In this document: piece by piece, positions 24,061 to 34,806 of the stretch
How positions within the stretch are numbered: the stretch's first letter is position 1
Layout: every line of letters starts with the position of its first letter
The notes under the pieces: generated by a model
The model's database searches: none
The model's input: the letters and a program-made list of their open reading frames with translations, nothing else
What the model was told of the DNA's origin: nothing
Program-made: the position numbers and the translations under genes
Source: Acanthopleura granulata
Taxonomy: Eukaryota > Mollusca > Polyplacophora > Chitonida > Chitonidae
Direction: 5' to 3'
Assembly (NCBI GenBank): GCA_016165875.1
Contig: JABBOT010000016.1
Location: 5,354,327-5,418,326, forward strand
DNA: 64,000 nucleotides

Positions 24061-24560
24061 AGGAAAATTCAAAATTAAACAAATGGTGACCAATGTTTTC
24101 AGAAAGCACCTAAAAACAACTGTTTTAGTGAGTGTAAGAGAAACACATTTTATGCGTTTCCAAATGTACCATGGCTTTTCCAAATGTACCATGGCTTTTC
24201 CAAATGTTACATATTTATGCGTGAAAACATTATGAATAATGGATTGTACACAAAATTTTCAAGTGTTTAAAATTGTCTGTTCTTTTTAATTTTGACCACA
24301 CCATCGCCAGCGTCGCCATCAAACACTCTCCGCTCAGAGGTAACCGTGTAGAACTCCATGTTCTGCGGCTGACAGAAGCTGTTTTTTTTTTTTGACATGA
24401 ACACATTTACAGTTTGGGTGGGTCTGAGTGTCATTTCTGTCAGAAAAATCTGTTACACAAATGTCTCCCACTCAAGACAAGTCGATATTGTTATCGTGAA
24501 GGAATTTTATTTCACTCTAGCATACTTTCGCTGTCGCAGTTTTTAGACATCGCGATGGGT

Positions 24561-25420
24561 TGTAACTCCTGTGGGTTTACTGGCTGAAGAAAAAGTTTCA
24601 GCCATTTTGTGCATGTCGGAACATGTTTAAACAAGGAATCAGAATGACTTCCGATGTAAACCTGGAAAAATTCAAAATTAAACAAAAGTAGACAAACGTT
24701 TTCAAAAAGCACCTAAAACAACTGTCAGTTAATACGAGAGAACCTCATTTCAAGCTTTTCCAGATGTGCAGATGGGGCCTCCGTGGCTCAGTCGGTTAGC
24801 GCGCTTCCGCAACGCAATGACCCGAAGCCTCCCACCAATGCGGTCCAGTTCAAGCTGGCTTCCTCTCCGGCTGTACGTGGGAAGGCCTGCCAACAACCTG
24901 CGTATGGTCGTGGGTTTCCCCTGGGCTCTGCCCGGTTTCCTCCCACCATAATGCTGGCTACCGTCGTATAAGTGAAATATTCTTAAGTACGGCAATCAGA
25001 TAAATAAATAAATAAATAAATGTTCAGTGGCTTTTACCAAATGATCCATGCCTTTTCCAAATCTTCTAAATTAAGTATTAATCATGAGGATAGTATCACC
25101 GGCAAACACTTTCATTACCGGGGTAACCTTGAAGAACTCCCGTTAATTCTGCGTCTAGAGGTAAGCTATTTTCTTTAACATTGACGTATTTACAGTTTGG
25201 GTCGGTTTGAGTGGAATAAATAGAGAGCGAATCATTTGTTAAGAAGACAGAGATAAGCAATAACCATTCCAGCACACACACTACATGGCTATGGTGTCAT
25301 CTTTGCCAGACAAAGCTGTCACGCAAATGTCTTCTCGGCCAACCACGGCGGCAGTGTTAAGTTAAAACAATTTGATGTGATTGTAAGGTGGTGTCGTTGT
25401 TGCAGTCTGGCGTCATTGTA
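24561..25420. repeat. Second, degenerate copy of the 24.0-24.5 kb block
   Basis: TTTCAGCCATTTTGTGCATG, AAATTCAAAATTAAACAAA, TTTTCAAAAAGCACCTAAAA, a TTACAGTTTGGGTCGGT motif and CTGTCACGCAAATGTCT repeat the order seen at 23980-24560. It is split by the SINE1 at 24774-25020. Confidence 0.6.
24774..25020 (+). mobile_element. SINE1, full-length copy
   Basis: The best complete example. The tRNA-like head is GGGGCCTCCGTGGCTCAGTC then GGTTAGCGCGCTTCCGC (A box). CAATGCGGTCCAGTTCAAGC follows (B-box region, somewhat degraded). The body runs through CCTCTCCGGCTGTACGTGGG, GTCGTGGGTTTCCCC, the hairpin GGGCTCTGCCC and TTTCCTCCCACCATAATGC. The tail is GTATAAGTGAAATATTC, TAAGTACGGC and AAAT repeats. It is non-coding and would be pol III-transcribed if active. 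It resembles the conserved-core SINE superfamilies of invertebrates; the named superfamily is not settled by eye. Confidence 0.93.
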
Positions 25421-26030
25421 ATGGGTGTAAATGCTGTAAATCTGCCAGCTGTAAGACGTTTCCACGAGTTGACGTCCTAAGAGGGCCATATAGAAAATTA
25501 ATACGCGACCTTATTAAACGTCGGCTGGCAGAATCCAGATTTCGCAAAGGCTTCGTATTAAAATTTTGTTAAATCTTCATCATCCACATGTATGGGACGC
25601 CAACTATTACATAACCGGTAAGATCGTTGAAGACTTTTCAACAGAATTTTCTTTCAAACCAGCAACCGATTTATTACATGTGATATACAGCAGGAATCTC
25701 TGAAGTGTATCCAAAGCATACCGTGCCAGTTCTGTGTCTGAGTCGTCTGAGGCTTTGGTTCGGATTGATGATGACGGAGTAGAACTGAGAGGAAAACAGC
25801 TATCGATTTGAACGAGGGAGAGAAACATGTAAAAAACACTGTTTTTAGACAGATGTGGCAATAAAGGAGTAATTTTTATTAGTGCGGTAAGGTGATACGT
25901 CAGGGCTTTGGTGGATTCTAATATTAGTACACCTACGATGGGTGGATGGATGGGTGGATGGGTGGAGGAGGGTTATCCTTGGTTTATTCAGCTATATAGG
26001 TTTCCTCGTCAAGCCGTGACTGTTAAGGTG
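25421..26030. other. Unassigned DNA with a GGAT-rich tract
   Basis: Bases about 25936-25968 are a short imperfect (GGAT/GGGT)n tract. No gene is recognised. Confidence 0.5.
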
Positions 26031-26060
26031 TCAGGTTCGAATCCCAACCTGGCTTGGACC
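26031..26060 (+). repeat. Perfect pol III B-box match, tRNA-like relic
   Basis: GGTTCGAATCC at 26034-26044 is an exact B box, followed by CAACCTGG. The upstream bases (CCTCGTCAAGCCGTGACTG) do not give a convincing A box or an acceptor stem, so a functional tRNA is not supported. It may be the head of a decayed SINE. Confidence 0.4.
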
Positions 26061-26269
26061 CATGAATGTTGTGGTCTGTGTCCATGGGTCGGTTTTTAAT
26101 CTAAAACGACGGATTCAAAGAAGGGGGGCGGGGTAATCAAGTGTAACAAATATGGAGACTTTCTGTCGGTTGTCACTCGCTACCTCATTTCTCTTACGGA
26201 GAAATTACATAACTTTTTCGCTAGAACCCACCAGATACCAAAGGAACATGTGCAACAATCTACTTCCTC

Positions 26270-26400
26270 GAGCTGAGGGCTGATTTATTGGGCTTTGTAT
26301 TATGAAGTAATCTCTTGCCTACCCAAAACAGACTCTGCCACATCGGTGTCTGGGGATATGTTCTGATTGACGATGATAAAACAGAGCTGATTGTAAGCCC
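26270..26400 (-). repeat. H-family dispersed repeat, copy 3
   Basis: The reverse complement carries ATCGTCAATCAGAACATATC, CCCCAGACAC, a GATTACTTCATAATACAA motif and CCAATAAATCAGC, in the order of 5600-5775. Confidence 0.6.
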
Positions 26401-26496
26401 GCCTGCTATTTGGCAGACGAAAACGCAGACGAGAATCCTTGTGAGGAAAGATGTTTCTTTATGATAGTGCTAATAAGTAATTGATTTCGAAAAAAT

Positions 26497-26940
26497 CCGA
26501 TTTGTCAGCTGTTTTCTTTTTTTTTTTTTTTTTGGCTTTTGTTATTCACACTTTCTCTGTTTGTCTGTTAGCTGAACTGAATGTTATTAGGCCTAATAAT
26601 CATGAGTAACAAAATGCTAAATCTTTTAGCACCGTTGTCTGTGCTGAAGTCACATTATGTCAAATAGCAAGTATACAGGTCCCATTACCTCCGATTTGTC
26701 AGCATTTTTTTTACTTTTGTTATTCACACCATCTCTATATTAGCTGAACTTTGGTGTTACTATGAAAATTCATCTTCAACTCCTAAAGATCCGCATAAGA
26801 GCGCTCCTTATTAAAAGGTAATAATAACAAAAAATAGAATGCTAAAATTTTTCGCACCAGTACTATTTTTGTAGATATTGCATGGTCTGTCCTAAAGCTA
26901 TGTTGGGTAAAATAGCAAGCTTACAGATTCTATCACCTTT
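26497..26940 (+). repeat. Diverged tandem duplication (~200-bp step)
   Basis: CCGATTTGTCAGC, a T-run, TTTTGTTATTCACAC, TTAGCTGAACT, ATGCTAAA, GCACC and CAAATAGCAAG/AAATAGCAAG occur twice in order, first at about 26497-26690 and again at 26690-26940. The first copy has an 18-T run. Confidence 0.75.
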
Positions 26941-26980
26941 CTTTAGGAACGTTTAGGAACGCTAAAATGCTCGTGAATGA

Positions 26981-27130
26981 TATTTATTTATTTACCTTTT
27001 TGTTTGATTGGTGTTTTATACCGTACACAAGAATATTTCACTTATGCAACAGTGGGAGAAAACCGGGCAGAGCCCGAGGGAAACCCACGACCATCTGTAG
27101 GCTTGCTGGCGGACCTTCCCACGTACGACG
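26981..27130 (-). mobile_element. SINE1, head-truncated copy
   Basis: Starts with the reversed AAAT tail (TATTTATTTATTT), then TTTGATTGGTGTTTTATACC, AAGAATATTTCACTTATGC, AAACCGGGCAGAGCCCGAGG and CCTTCCCACGTACGACG. The tRNA-like head is absent. Confidence 0.85.
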
Positions 27131-27540
27131 TAAATAACATGAAATAGCTTGCAAAATCGCGTGTGCCTTAACATTATCAACGTGGGAGGCACTAATTTGC
27201 ATGTAATTTTGGCACTGGCTTCATATTTTTTTTAGCACTTTGTGCATTATGCAAAGTAGAATTGGTGAGAAAAATGTCAGATTATTAGACCAGATAAGTC
27301 CAGTACATTTTATTTTTGTGAGAAAAAAAAAACGTCCCGTGTAAAATATAAATAAAATCAATAGTATTAAAGTAGACCCTCGTCTCATGTATTTGTAAGC
27401 TGTCTTACTTTCGGTCATCGAACTCTCAAGATGCTGGGGTCGGGAAACAAATGTAACGTTACAAACGTAACATAACTTCCATGGCGACCAGTGTTGTAGG
27501 CGTTACGTCGCCATGGCAGTTACGTGCACGTAACGCTAGG
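27131..27540. other. Unassigned DNA
   Basis: No recognised gene or repeat. Confidence 0.5.
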
Positions 27541-27780
27541 TTATTTATTTATTTATTTGATTGGTGTTTTAGGCCGTACTTAAGATTACTTCACTTATAC
27601 GGCGGCGGCCAGCGTTATGCTGGGAGGAAACCAGGCAGAGCCCGGGGGAACACACGACCATCCGCAGGTTGCTGGAAGACCTTCCCACGTACCGCTGGAC
27701 AGTAAGCCAGCATGAGCTGGACAAAGCGACCGTATCGGGGGTGGGGGTGGGGGTGGGGAGCTTCTGGGCCATTGCGCAGG
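27541..27780 (-). mobile_element. SINE1 with a (GGGGGT)n patch
   Basis: A nearly complete body from the reversed tail TTATTTATTTATTTATTTGA through GCAGAGCCCGGGGGAAC to AGCCAGCATGAGCTGGACAA. A GGGGGTGGGGGTGGGGGTGG expansion at about 27737-27758 replaces the usual GGTGAGAGG-type segment. The A-box end is missing beyond 27780. Confidence 0.85.
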
Positions 27781-28056
27781 TTGCTTTGTGAGACCTCTAA
27801 GAAAGGGATAGTTCACGAGTGTGTGACACCGTTGTTCTTTTAGATTCGGTGGCAATAAGGGATCAAGGGCGGCCGTATGGCGGTTTAGTTGGTCTTCCAC
27901 GAAAGTCTTTGGGGAGAACTTAAACTCAGATAAAATGTATTAGACAATACATTGTGATTTTTGGCACAGATGACACACATCTTTGCGACTGGCGCTTTAT
28001 TTTTCATGTAAAGCTTACATGTCTCTGTGGAGCTGTTTTTACTAAATAAAAACGGG
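27781..28056. other. Unassigned DNA
   Basis: No recognised gene or repeat. Confidence 0.5.
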
Positions 28057-28110
28057 AAAACGACGTAAAACACCAATCAAATAAATAAGTAAGTAAATAA
28101 ATAAATAAAT
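28057..28110 (+). mobile_element. SINE1 tail only
   Basis: GGGAAAACGACGTAAAACAC followed by CAATCAAATAAATAAG and AAAT-type repeats is the last ~55 bp of SINE1. It is an extremely 5'-truncated copy. Confidence 0.7.
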
Positions 28111-28299
28111 GCTGTGGAATGAAAGATTATACCTACAATAGTGCAGTTGTCATTGATTCTGTGATATTGAGCAAAGATCACGACATTACCACGATTGTTC
28201 ATACTAGAACAGTTTGGCACAGCGCTCATAACGACGGTTGATAGGAATCCCTTTAGATTAATTATAATGCAAAAGCAATTAAGAACTCGACATTCACGG

Positions 28300-31110
28300 C
28301 GATAAAATGAGAGTTTTTTTGTTATAAGAGGTTTTACTCTCAGTCTTTTAATTATGGAGTGCGCGTTTCCTAACAAACCGCTTTCAAAAACGCCAGAATT
28401 CAAATTAAAGGTTTACGGTCGGATTTGCTAGGTCAAAAAAAAATGGATAAAATTGGGCCATGTTTGGTTCGAGTTCTCATAGAATTGTGTAAAAAGATTT
28501 TTTCCGATGTTCAAGAAACCTTTGTTTGGCGTTTTTACAAGTTATATTTAACAGGATGAGCTGTAATATGACTTGGGTTGACACGTATTAATATCCCGGC
28601 ACTTGACTAAGAACACTCAATATTTACAACGAAGATAATTTTCATAGGCGTTAATCTCCCTGATGTGGAAAAGTAAACAATCTAATGACACATTTTCATC
28701 GGTTTGATTCGGCGTTTAAGGTGTTATTTTACCCCTCAAGCTTATTATTCCAAGAACTATTTTACATGCACTGACTTCCCACTCTCAGCTAAAAAATCTA
28801 ACATCTTAAAATGCCGAAAAGTTGTAACGTAATGTGATGTTTCAAGAATTTTAGCCTGGCCCCGCCGAGACAAAGTACGAGACTGGTTGGTTTGCTCCAA
28901 ACGTCATTATTGTATGAATATAGATAAGTGCGCTGCCTGTATACGGTTTGCTACTAAACATGCTTCACATTTTGTTTTCTGAAAATGAGTTGATTGTTGT
29001 GACAGACTATGATCTTCATTTATTGACTGTAGTGCCAGACTATGATCTACACTGATTGACTATAGTGCCAGAGTATGATCTACACTGATTGACCATAGTG
29101 CCAGAGTATGATCCACATTGATTGACAGTGGTGCCAGACTATGATCTGCATTGATTGACTGTAGTGCCAGACTATGATCCACATTTATTGACTGTGGTGC
29201 CAGACTATGATCCACATTAATTGACTGTAGTGTCAGACTATAATGTACATTGATTGACTGTAGTGCCAGGCTATGATCTGCATTGATTGACTGTAGTGCC
29301 AGACTATGATCTGCATTGATTGACTGTAGTGCCAGACTATGATCCACATTATTGACTGTGGTGCCAGACTATGATGTACATTAATTGACTGTAGTGTCAG
29401 ACTATGATGTATATTGATTGACTGTAGTGCCAGACTATGATCTACATTGATTGACTGTAGTGCCAGACTATGATCTGCACTGATTGACTATAGTGCCAGA
29501 CTATGATCCACATTGATTTACTGTAGTGCCAGAGTATGATCTACATTGATTGACTGTAGTGCCAGACTATGATCTGCATTGATTGACTGTAGTGCCAGAC
29601 TATGATCTGCATTGATTGACTATAGTGCCAGACTATGATACACATTTATTGACTGTGGTGCCAGACTATGATGTACATTGATTGACTGTAGTACCAGACT
29701 ATGATCTACATTGATTGACTGTAGTGCCAGAGTATGATCTGCATTGATTGACTATAGTGCCAGACTATGATCCACATTGATTTACTGTAGTGCCAGACTA
29801 TGATCTACACTGATTGACTATAGTGCCAGACTATGATCTACACTGATTGACTATAGTGCCAGACTATGATCTAAAATGCTGACTGCTGATCCTGGGATCC
29901 TTTTCAGACCTAGACTCGTACACATCTGCATCAAAACGATAACATTTTGACCGCTAATTCTGTGCAGGGGACTTCAACAATGTTTGAGCATCTAGCTTCA
30001 AATACATATTTTTTTTGTAAAAGCGATTGAAGTTTAGAATTTCCTCCAAAATAGCCTTTGTAAGACGCGCCACATTTGTTTTAAAGCACAAGGGGCTGCT
30101 GTCAAATATCATAAAGCATCAGAAATCGTTGGAACTAGAATCTGCTTGAGCTGTAAAGGTATTAGAAACAAGTAGGAATTATGACTTCAGTAAAGTAAAT
30201 ATACAAACTTCACGATCTCCAGAACCGGGCCATTACATCGACTCGGAAAATCCAATAAGTGCATTACCATTCAGCGTATTTAATAAATGAGAGACTTAAG
30301 TCCCGTGGGTGACATAACAATGTTCATCTACCCTTGAGACTCTGTACTCTGGATCTCTCACGGGGGCACATGGAGTTGCCATGGAAAAGCTTAGTAATCG
30401 GAACACACAGCTCCTTACGTGCATAAGGAACACTCGGCTGGTCTCAACGAAACGTTTCATTCATTTTTTAAGACGGCGAGAAAGTCAGTTTGTTGTACAT
30501 TATTGTCATAGAGTCTATGTAGTGAAGGAATGAATCATTATGGCTTAACACCGTATCAGTATCATTTCAGTTTTGTGTTGAGAATATGTTAAAACAAGGA
30601 GAAATAGGAAAATTCAAAATTAAACAAATGGTGACCAATGTTTTCAGAAAGCACCTAAAAACAACTGTTTTAGTGAGTGTAAGAGAAACACATTTTATGC
30701 GTTTCCAAATGTACCATGGCTTTTCCAAATGTACCACGGCTTTTCCAAATGTTACATATTTATGCTTGGAAACATTATGAATAATGGATTGTACACAAAA
30801 TTTTCAAGTGCTTAAAATTGTCTGTTCTTTCTAATTTCGACCACACCATCGCCAGCGTCGCCATCAAACACTCTCCGCTCAGAGGTAACCGTGTAGAACT
30901 ACATCTTCTGCGCCTTGACAGAAGCTGTTTTTTTTGACATGAACACATTTACAGTTTGGGTGGGTCTGAGTGTCATTTCTGTCAGAAAAAGCTGTTACGC
31001 AAATGTTTCCCACACAAGACAAGTCGATATTGTTATCGTAAAGGAATTTTATTTCACTCTAGCATACTTTCGCTGCCGTAGACTGGAGACATCGTGATGG
31101 ATTGTAACTC
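28300..31110. repeat. Paralogous segment 2 (partner of 22040-24560)
   Basis: The same order as segment 1: AAATTAAAGGTTTACGGTCG, CTTGGGTTGACACGTATTA, minisatellite, AATGCTGACTGCTGATCC, and then near-identical DNA from about 30540 to 31060. Frames such as 30586-30780 exist in both copies only because the DNA is so similar; no conserved protein is recognised. Confidence 0.85.
28986..29880. repeat. 33-bp minisatellite, about 27 copies
   Basis: The unit reads GATCTGCATTGATTGACTGT plus AGTGCCAGACTAT; for example GCCAGAC starts at 29298 and 29331. Variants alternate CTGCATTG, CTACACTG, CCACATTG and GTACATTG. The antisense open frame of 95 codons is the repeat translated as 11-residue units. Confidence 0.95.
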
Positions 31111-31520
31111 CTGTGGGTTTACTGGCTGTGGAAAAAATTTCCTCGAGACAGACAGGCGGAGCAACGTGACCTTAGCAATGGCTGGAAGAATTGGTAGAGC
31201 AATTGTGCTCAGTATTATAGTTACATCTTCTTCACACACGTGTATGAAGTAAACCTCTTCAACGATTTATGTAAAGGGACTGCGCTCGAGGAAATTTAAC
31301 CAAGGATCTCAATATAGCCAATGCACTCTAACGTGTTTCACTCACTTGGTTTTTCCATCGAATATTCACACGATGTCTTGAAAAAGAATTTCCAGTGGGA
31401 CTAGCTGTATACCTTATTGGATTATACAATTTTACAAATTTACACTCGTATCAATTGGAACTCGTCTTTCATGTGTGAACGAGAAATATTGTTTGGGACA
31501 GTGAGGAGCAGTACTACACA
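31111..31520. other. Unassigned DNA
   Basis: No recognised repeat until the D fragment that follows. Confidence 0.5.
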
Positions 31521-31690
31521 TCTGTCCGTATCTAGCATCATTAGCTGGCTTGTTTTCCTGTTTTATTGTCTAAGTTCGTTGGTGGTTTGTGCTGAACTTT
31601 GTGTTGGAAATTAGCCTTGGCGTTATTGACCGGGAACATTCGTGATGTTTGACGACTGGTATGAGAATGTCCGTTTTGACGCCTGTATTA
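31521..31690 (+). repeat. D-family dispersed repeat
   Basis: GTTCGTTGGTGGTTTGTGC, TGTGTTGGAAATTAGCCTTG and TTATTGACCGGGAACATTC align with the D copies at 3.2, 19.3 and 33.6 kb. Reads through the point where the 47-kb D copy is interrupted by a LINE. Confidence 0.6.
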
Positions 31691-31703
31691 TGAATGTTAA
31701 AAG

Positions 31704-31916
31704 TGACTCACCAATGCGGTCTCTGTGAGTTCAAGTCCAGCTCATACTGGCTTCCTCTCCAGTCATACGTGGTTATGTCGACCTGGGCATGGTCGTGGGT
31801 TTCCACTGGGCTCTGCCCGGTTTCCTCCCACCATAATGCTGGCCGCGGTGGTATAAGTGAAATATTCTTGAGTACGGCGTTAAACACCAATCAAATAAAT
31901 AATTAAATAAATAAAT
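31704..31916 (+). mobile_element. SINE1, 5'-truncated copy
   Basis: Begins inside the head at CTCACCAATGCGGTCTCTG, keeps GAGTTCAAGTCCAGCTCATA (B-box region), GTGGGTTTCCACTGGGCTC, CGGTTTCCTCCCACCATAAT and GAAATATTCTTGAGTACGGC with an AAAT tail. The A-box part is missing. Confidence 0.9.
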
Positions 31917-32159
31917 TCATTTTTCTGTGCCTTGATGATTTTGTGAGAACCGCTAGTCTTTGTTCTTGTATACTATTTTCTTCAAAATTTTATTTAAGGC
32001 TAGTCGCTGAAAGTTCAATATCTCTATCTTGTAGCTTCTATTTGATTAAATGTGAACAATTCAGATCATTGATTGGTTTTATAAAAAAGACACCCTATTG
32101 TTACATTTCGTAGGTGTTTACATTTGCATGGTATAAGTGGATATTAATGCTTCCACAGA
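31917..32159. other. Unassigned DNA
   Basis: No recognised gene or repeat. Confidence 0.4.
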
Positions 32160-32840
32160 ATCCGTTCGCAAAATTTTCTCTTCGGTCATCGCTCTTAGTG
32201 ACTTTTAGCTGTTTATTGTGGGTAATGATACATGACATTGCTATCTCAGATCTATCAATTTGCATTCCACTTACTGGGATCCTGTCTAAAACATTGTAAA
32301 TTTGCCTTTTTAACTCCCTCAATCCGACAGCCAATTGTTTAGGTAGGATATTGGGAATTAATCTGCATAAAACTCAAAAAAAAGAGACAGATCACTTCGT
32401 TCTTTTTCATTGTCGGATAAGAACCGAGTGTAAACCTGCTGTCGATTTGACAGGTGAAAAATGAATGATCCATTGTAGAAAAAAAAATTGCGCGGATGGT
32501 TATCACAGAAGGAACTGTTTTATTTGTCAAAGATGTCGAGGTTTTGTTCTGGTTTTATTTTCAGCACATTCACCGATGATTAAGCTTCAGGGAAGTTCTG
32601 ATGAATGCTTTCCCCCCAAACAATTTCAAAACGTGATTATACACATTACCCTTTGGCAGATGCTATGGTTATCTGTTATTCCAGTCAGATAAACAAAAAG
32701 GAGAAAAATCACTTCCGGAATCGGGATTACTAGGGTGATTACTGCAAGGAATAATGCTTTGTTAATTTGATTATTGGAGGCTGTAATCTGTGATGAAATC
32801 GTGGAATTTTAAAGTTTGCATTTGCCCAGAAAAGGAAGGA
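32160..32840 (+). repeat. F-family dispersed repeat, copy 2
   Basis: Matches 12790-13525: GTGGGTAATGATAC, CTCAATCCGACAGCC, TAGGATATTGGGAATTAATC, TTTTATTTGTCAAAGATGTC, TTTGTTCTGGTTTTATTTTC and GATGAATGCTTTCC. Confidence 0.75.
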
Positions 32841-33469
32841 ACAGTCGAATTGTGTTTCACGTCGTAATTAAGAACTTTCGACTTTACACGACGGAAGCCT
32901 TCTTTTAAATTGAAAGAAACCAAATTGCCGGAAGTACCTACCGCTTAAATGATACCTCGTGCTCCTTCCACCGCCTTTAGTCACCATGGCAACACTCCAT
33001 GTCCAAGTTCAGGATTGAACCCTAGCACACAGCCAACGAGCGGGAATCAGGGGCTTCACGACTAAACAATGCTGCGCTCTCCTGTGCTTTTTGGTTCTCG
33101 AAAAAATCAATCCCTCTCGGTCCTCTTCACCTTTCAAGACCATAGTTAAGATTATTTCTTGACTTTGTGACATAAACTAAGCGCGGTATGGGAGCCACAT
33201 ATTCTAACCAGACACTTCTTCTGACCGACAGCTGATTCATCAGCCATGATATCCGGAATTAATCTAAATAAGTTGTCGGGGGGTGGGGTGGGGAGGAGCG
33301 CTGTTTTCAGTCTGCCCGGCATTTTAAACCAAGTGAGGAAGATGGAGTATAGTTAACGATGGTAGCCGGGAGATTTGCTGCGACATTTTGTGTAGGACAC
33401 CAAATGTGATACATTTATAACTCTTTTTTATAACTCTTTTATAACTCGCTTTTTATTTTTCAATCCTAT
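32841..33469. other. Mostly unassigned; short F-like piece
   Basis: GATATCCGGAATTAATCTAA near 33248 resembles the F family. A GGGGTGGGGTGGGG patch lies near 33280. No gene is seen. Confidence 0.45.
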
Positions 33470-33670
33470 TAATAGAAACTGTTTTTGCTTATCTTGTGTA
33501 CAATCTCACCTCCTGACCGTTTCTTTCACCGCTCTTGCCTAACTAATTGATGCCAACAGAGAATTCCTTGTCATTCCTGCGATTATTGACCCGGAACGCC
33601 CATTTTGGTTGATGGCTAATATACGAATGTCGGTTTCGATGCCGAGGTACAAATATCTCAACAAGCCAAG
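33470..33670 (+). repeat. D-family dispersed repeat
   Basis: TTATTGACCCGGAACGCCCA, TTTTGGTTGATGGCTAATAT, ACGAATGTCGGTTTCGATGC match 19310-19375 and the inverted copy at 46990-47050. Confidence 0.65.
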
Positions 33671-34806
33671 GATCGCTTAAAACACATGCAGTGGTTTTAA
33701 TTCACCGAGAAAAAGCCAGGGTGTCAGGGCTAAACTCAAATCACAGAGATATCGAATTCTTCAACGTAACATAGGGTAGCCAGTTCGGGTGAAGAAGTGT
33801 GTCGTACGGGTTTGTCTGATTCAACTGGCATCTGTCGTGTGTCTACTGATAATCTGTTTGATCGGGATTTATTTACTTTTGTGGAACCCATTGACAATTG
33901 GCAAGTGGTGACAGAAAAGGTAAAGACACATGTGGAATTTTGTCAAATGCACACAGCCCCATTTGTAATCCAGATGCAAACATTTCTTACCATCATAAAA
34001 TGTCCATATCGTCTGTCACACGCAGGATGCGTCAGCTGAATTACCTCAGGGTCACGTAGGCCTGGAAATGATTTGGTTCCACCGCGTCCCAGAGTATCTG
34101 TCTTATCCTTAGAAAGCTTCTGCTAGTTAGGACACACACACACCCGCGCACACGGGATGAAGGCGGACATCTATGGTACCCAAGGGACACATGACTACCG
34201 CTCTTAACCCTCTTTCAGTGGCTAGATGGTACATTAGCTTCCCAAACACAGCCGCTAAAGTCTGCTTGTACATAGTTCCTGAGCTGTAAAGCTCTATGGC
34301 TTCATGACTTGACCAACTTCTATAATGGTCAGTTAGCACGGTTTAAGAGAAGATATCTTTGATCCGTATTTAGGAATCAGGCTATACTATCCGTTGATGT
34401 AATTTGTTTACCATTAGACTATACAGTGCAGTTTCTGGCCAAATATTTATATCAACGAATTGATCTAAAGGAATTTAAATAATCTAAATAACGAGTAAGA
34501 GTAATTCCCGAAGTACTGTTTGAAGTAATACAACTTCTACCGAAGGAAGGACTTGTGAGGCTGGTTGAAGTCACTCCCGACTCTCTCAAAGGCTCTTAGA
34601 GTAATATTTGAGAAATGATAAATTGCAAACGAGCTGGTAACAGGTAAGAAGAAGTTTCCAGTTACATAAGAAAAACAATCGACATCCATTTAAAAAATTC
34701 AAATAAAATAATCCATGGATAATTTCTATGGACTCCAGATGTCGAAGTTGAGTCTCTGGGCGGCCAGTTCATTGTTTTCGGACAAAAGCAGAAGTATGGG
34801 AGAAAG

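Larger units (their letters stand above)
22040..24560. repeat. Paralogous segment 1 (partner of 28300-31110)
   Basis: The left flank (AAATTAAAGGTTTACTGT, GGATTTGCT, CTTGGGTTGACACG), the minisatellite, and the right flank (AATGCTGACTGCTGAT, CACACCATCGCCAGCGTCGC, ACATTTACAGTTTGGGTGGG) occur in the same order as in the segment about 6.3 kb downstream. From 24000 to 24560 the two are nearly identical; the left flank is much more diverged. No gene is recognised. Confidence 0.85.

Noticed and set aside
26031..26060. Possible tRNA gene around a perfect B box
   Set aside because: No matching A box at the right distance and no acceptor-stem pairing could be seen; listed only as a relic.
27481..27900. 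Open frames of 67-101 codons around 27.5-27.9 kb
   Set aside because: They lie across a SINE1 and its G-rich patch; similar frames recur wherever SINE1 occurs.
29060..29347. 95-codon minus-strand frame with an 11-residue repeat
   Set aside because: It is the 33-bp minisatellite translated; 33 is a multiple of three, so frames stay open without selection.
22777..29880. Regularly spaced repeats that could suggest a CRISPR array
   Set aside because: Units are contiguous and have no unique spacers; the genome is eukaryotic. These are minisatellites.
33797..34039. 80-codon plus-strand frame in the G repeat, and 69 codons on the minus strand at 11594-11803
   Set aside because: The two copies are related in DNA, but the frames are not kept in register and carry indels not in multiples of three; no protein is supported.
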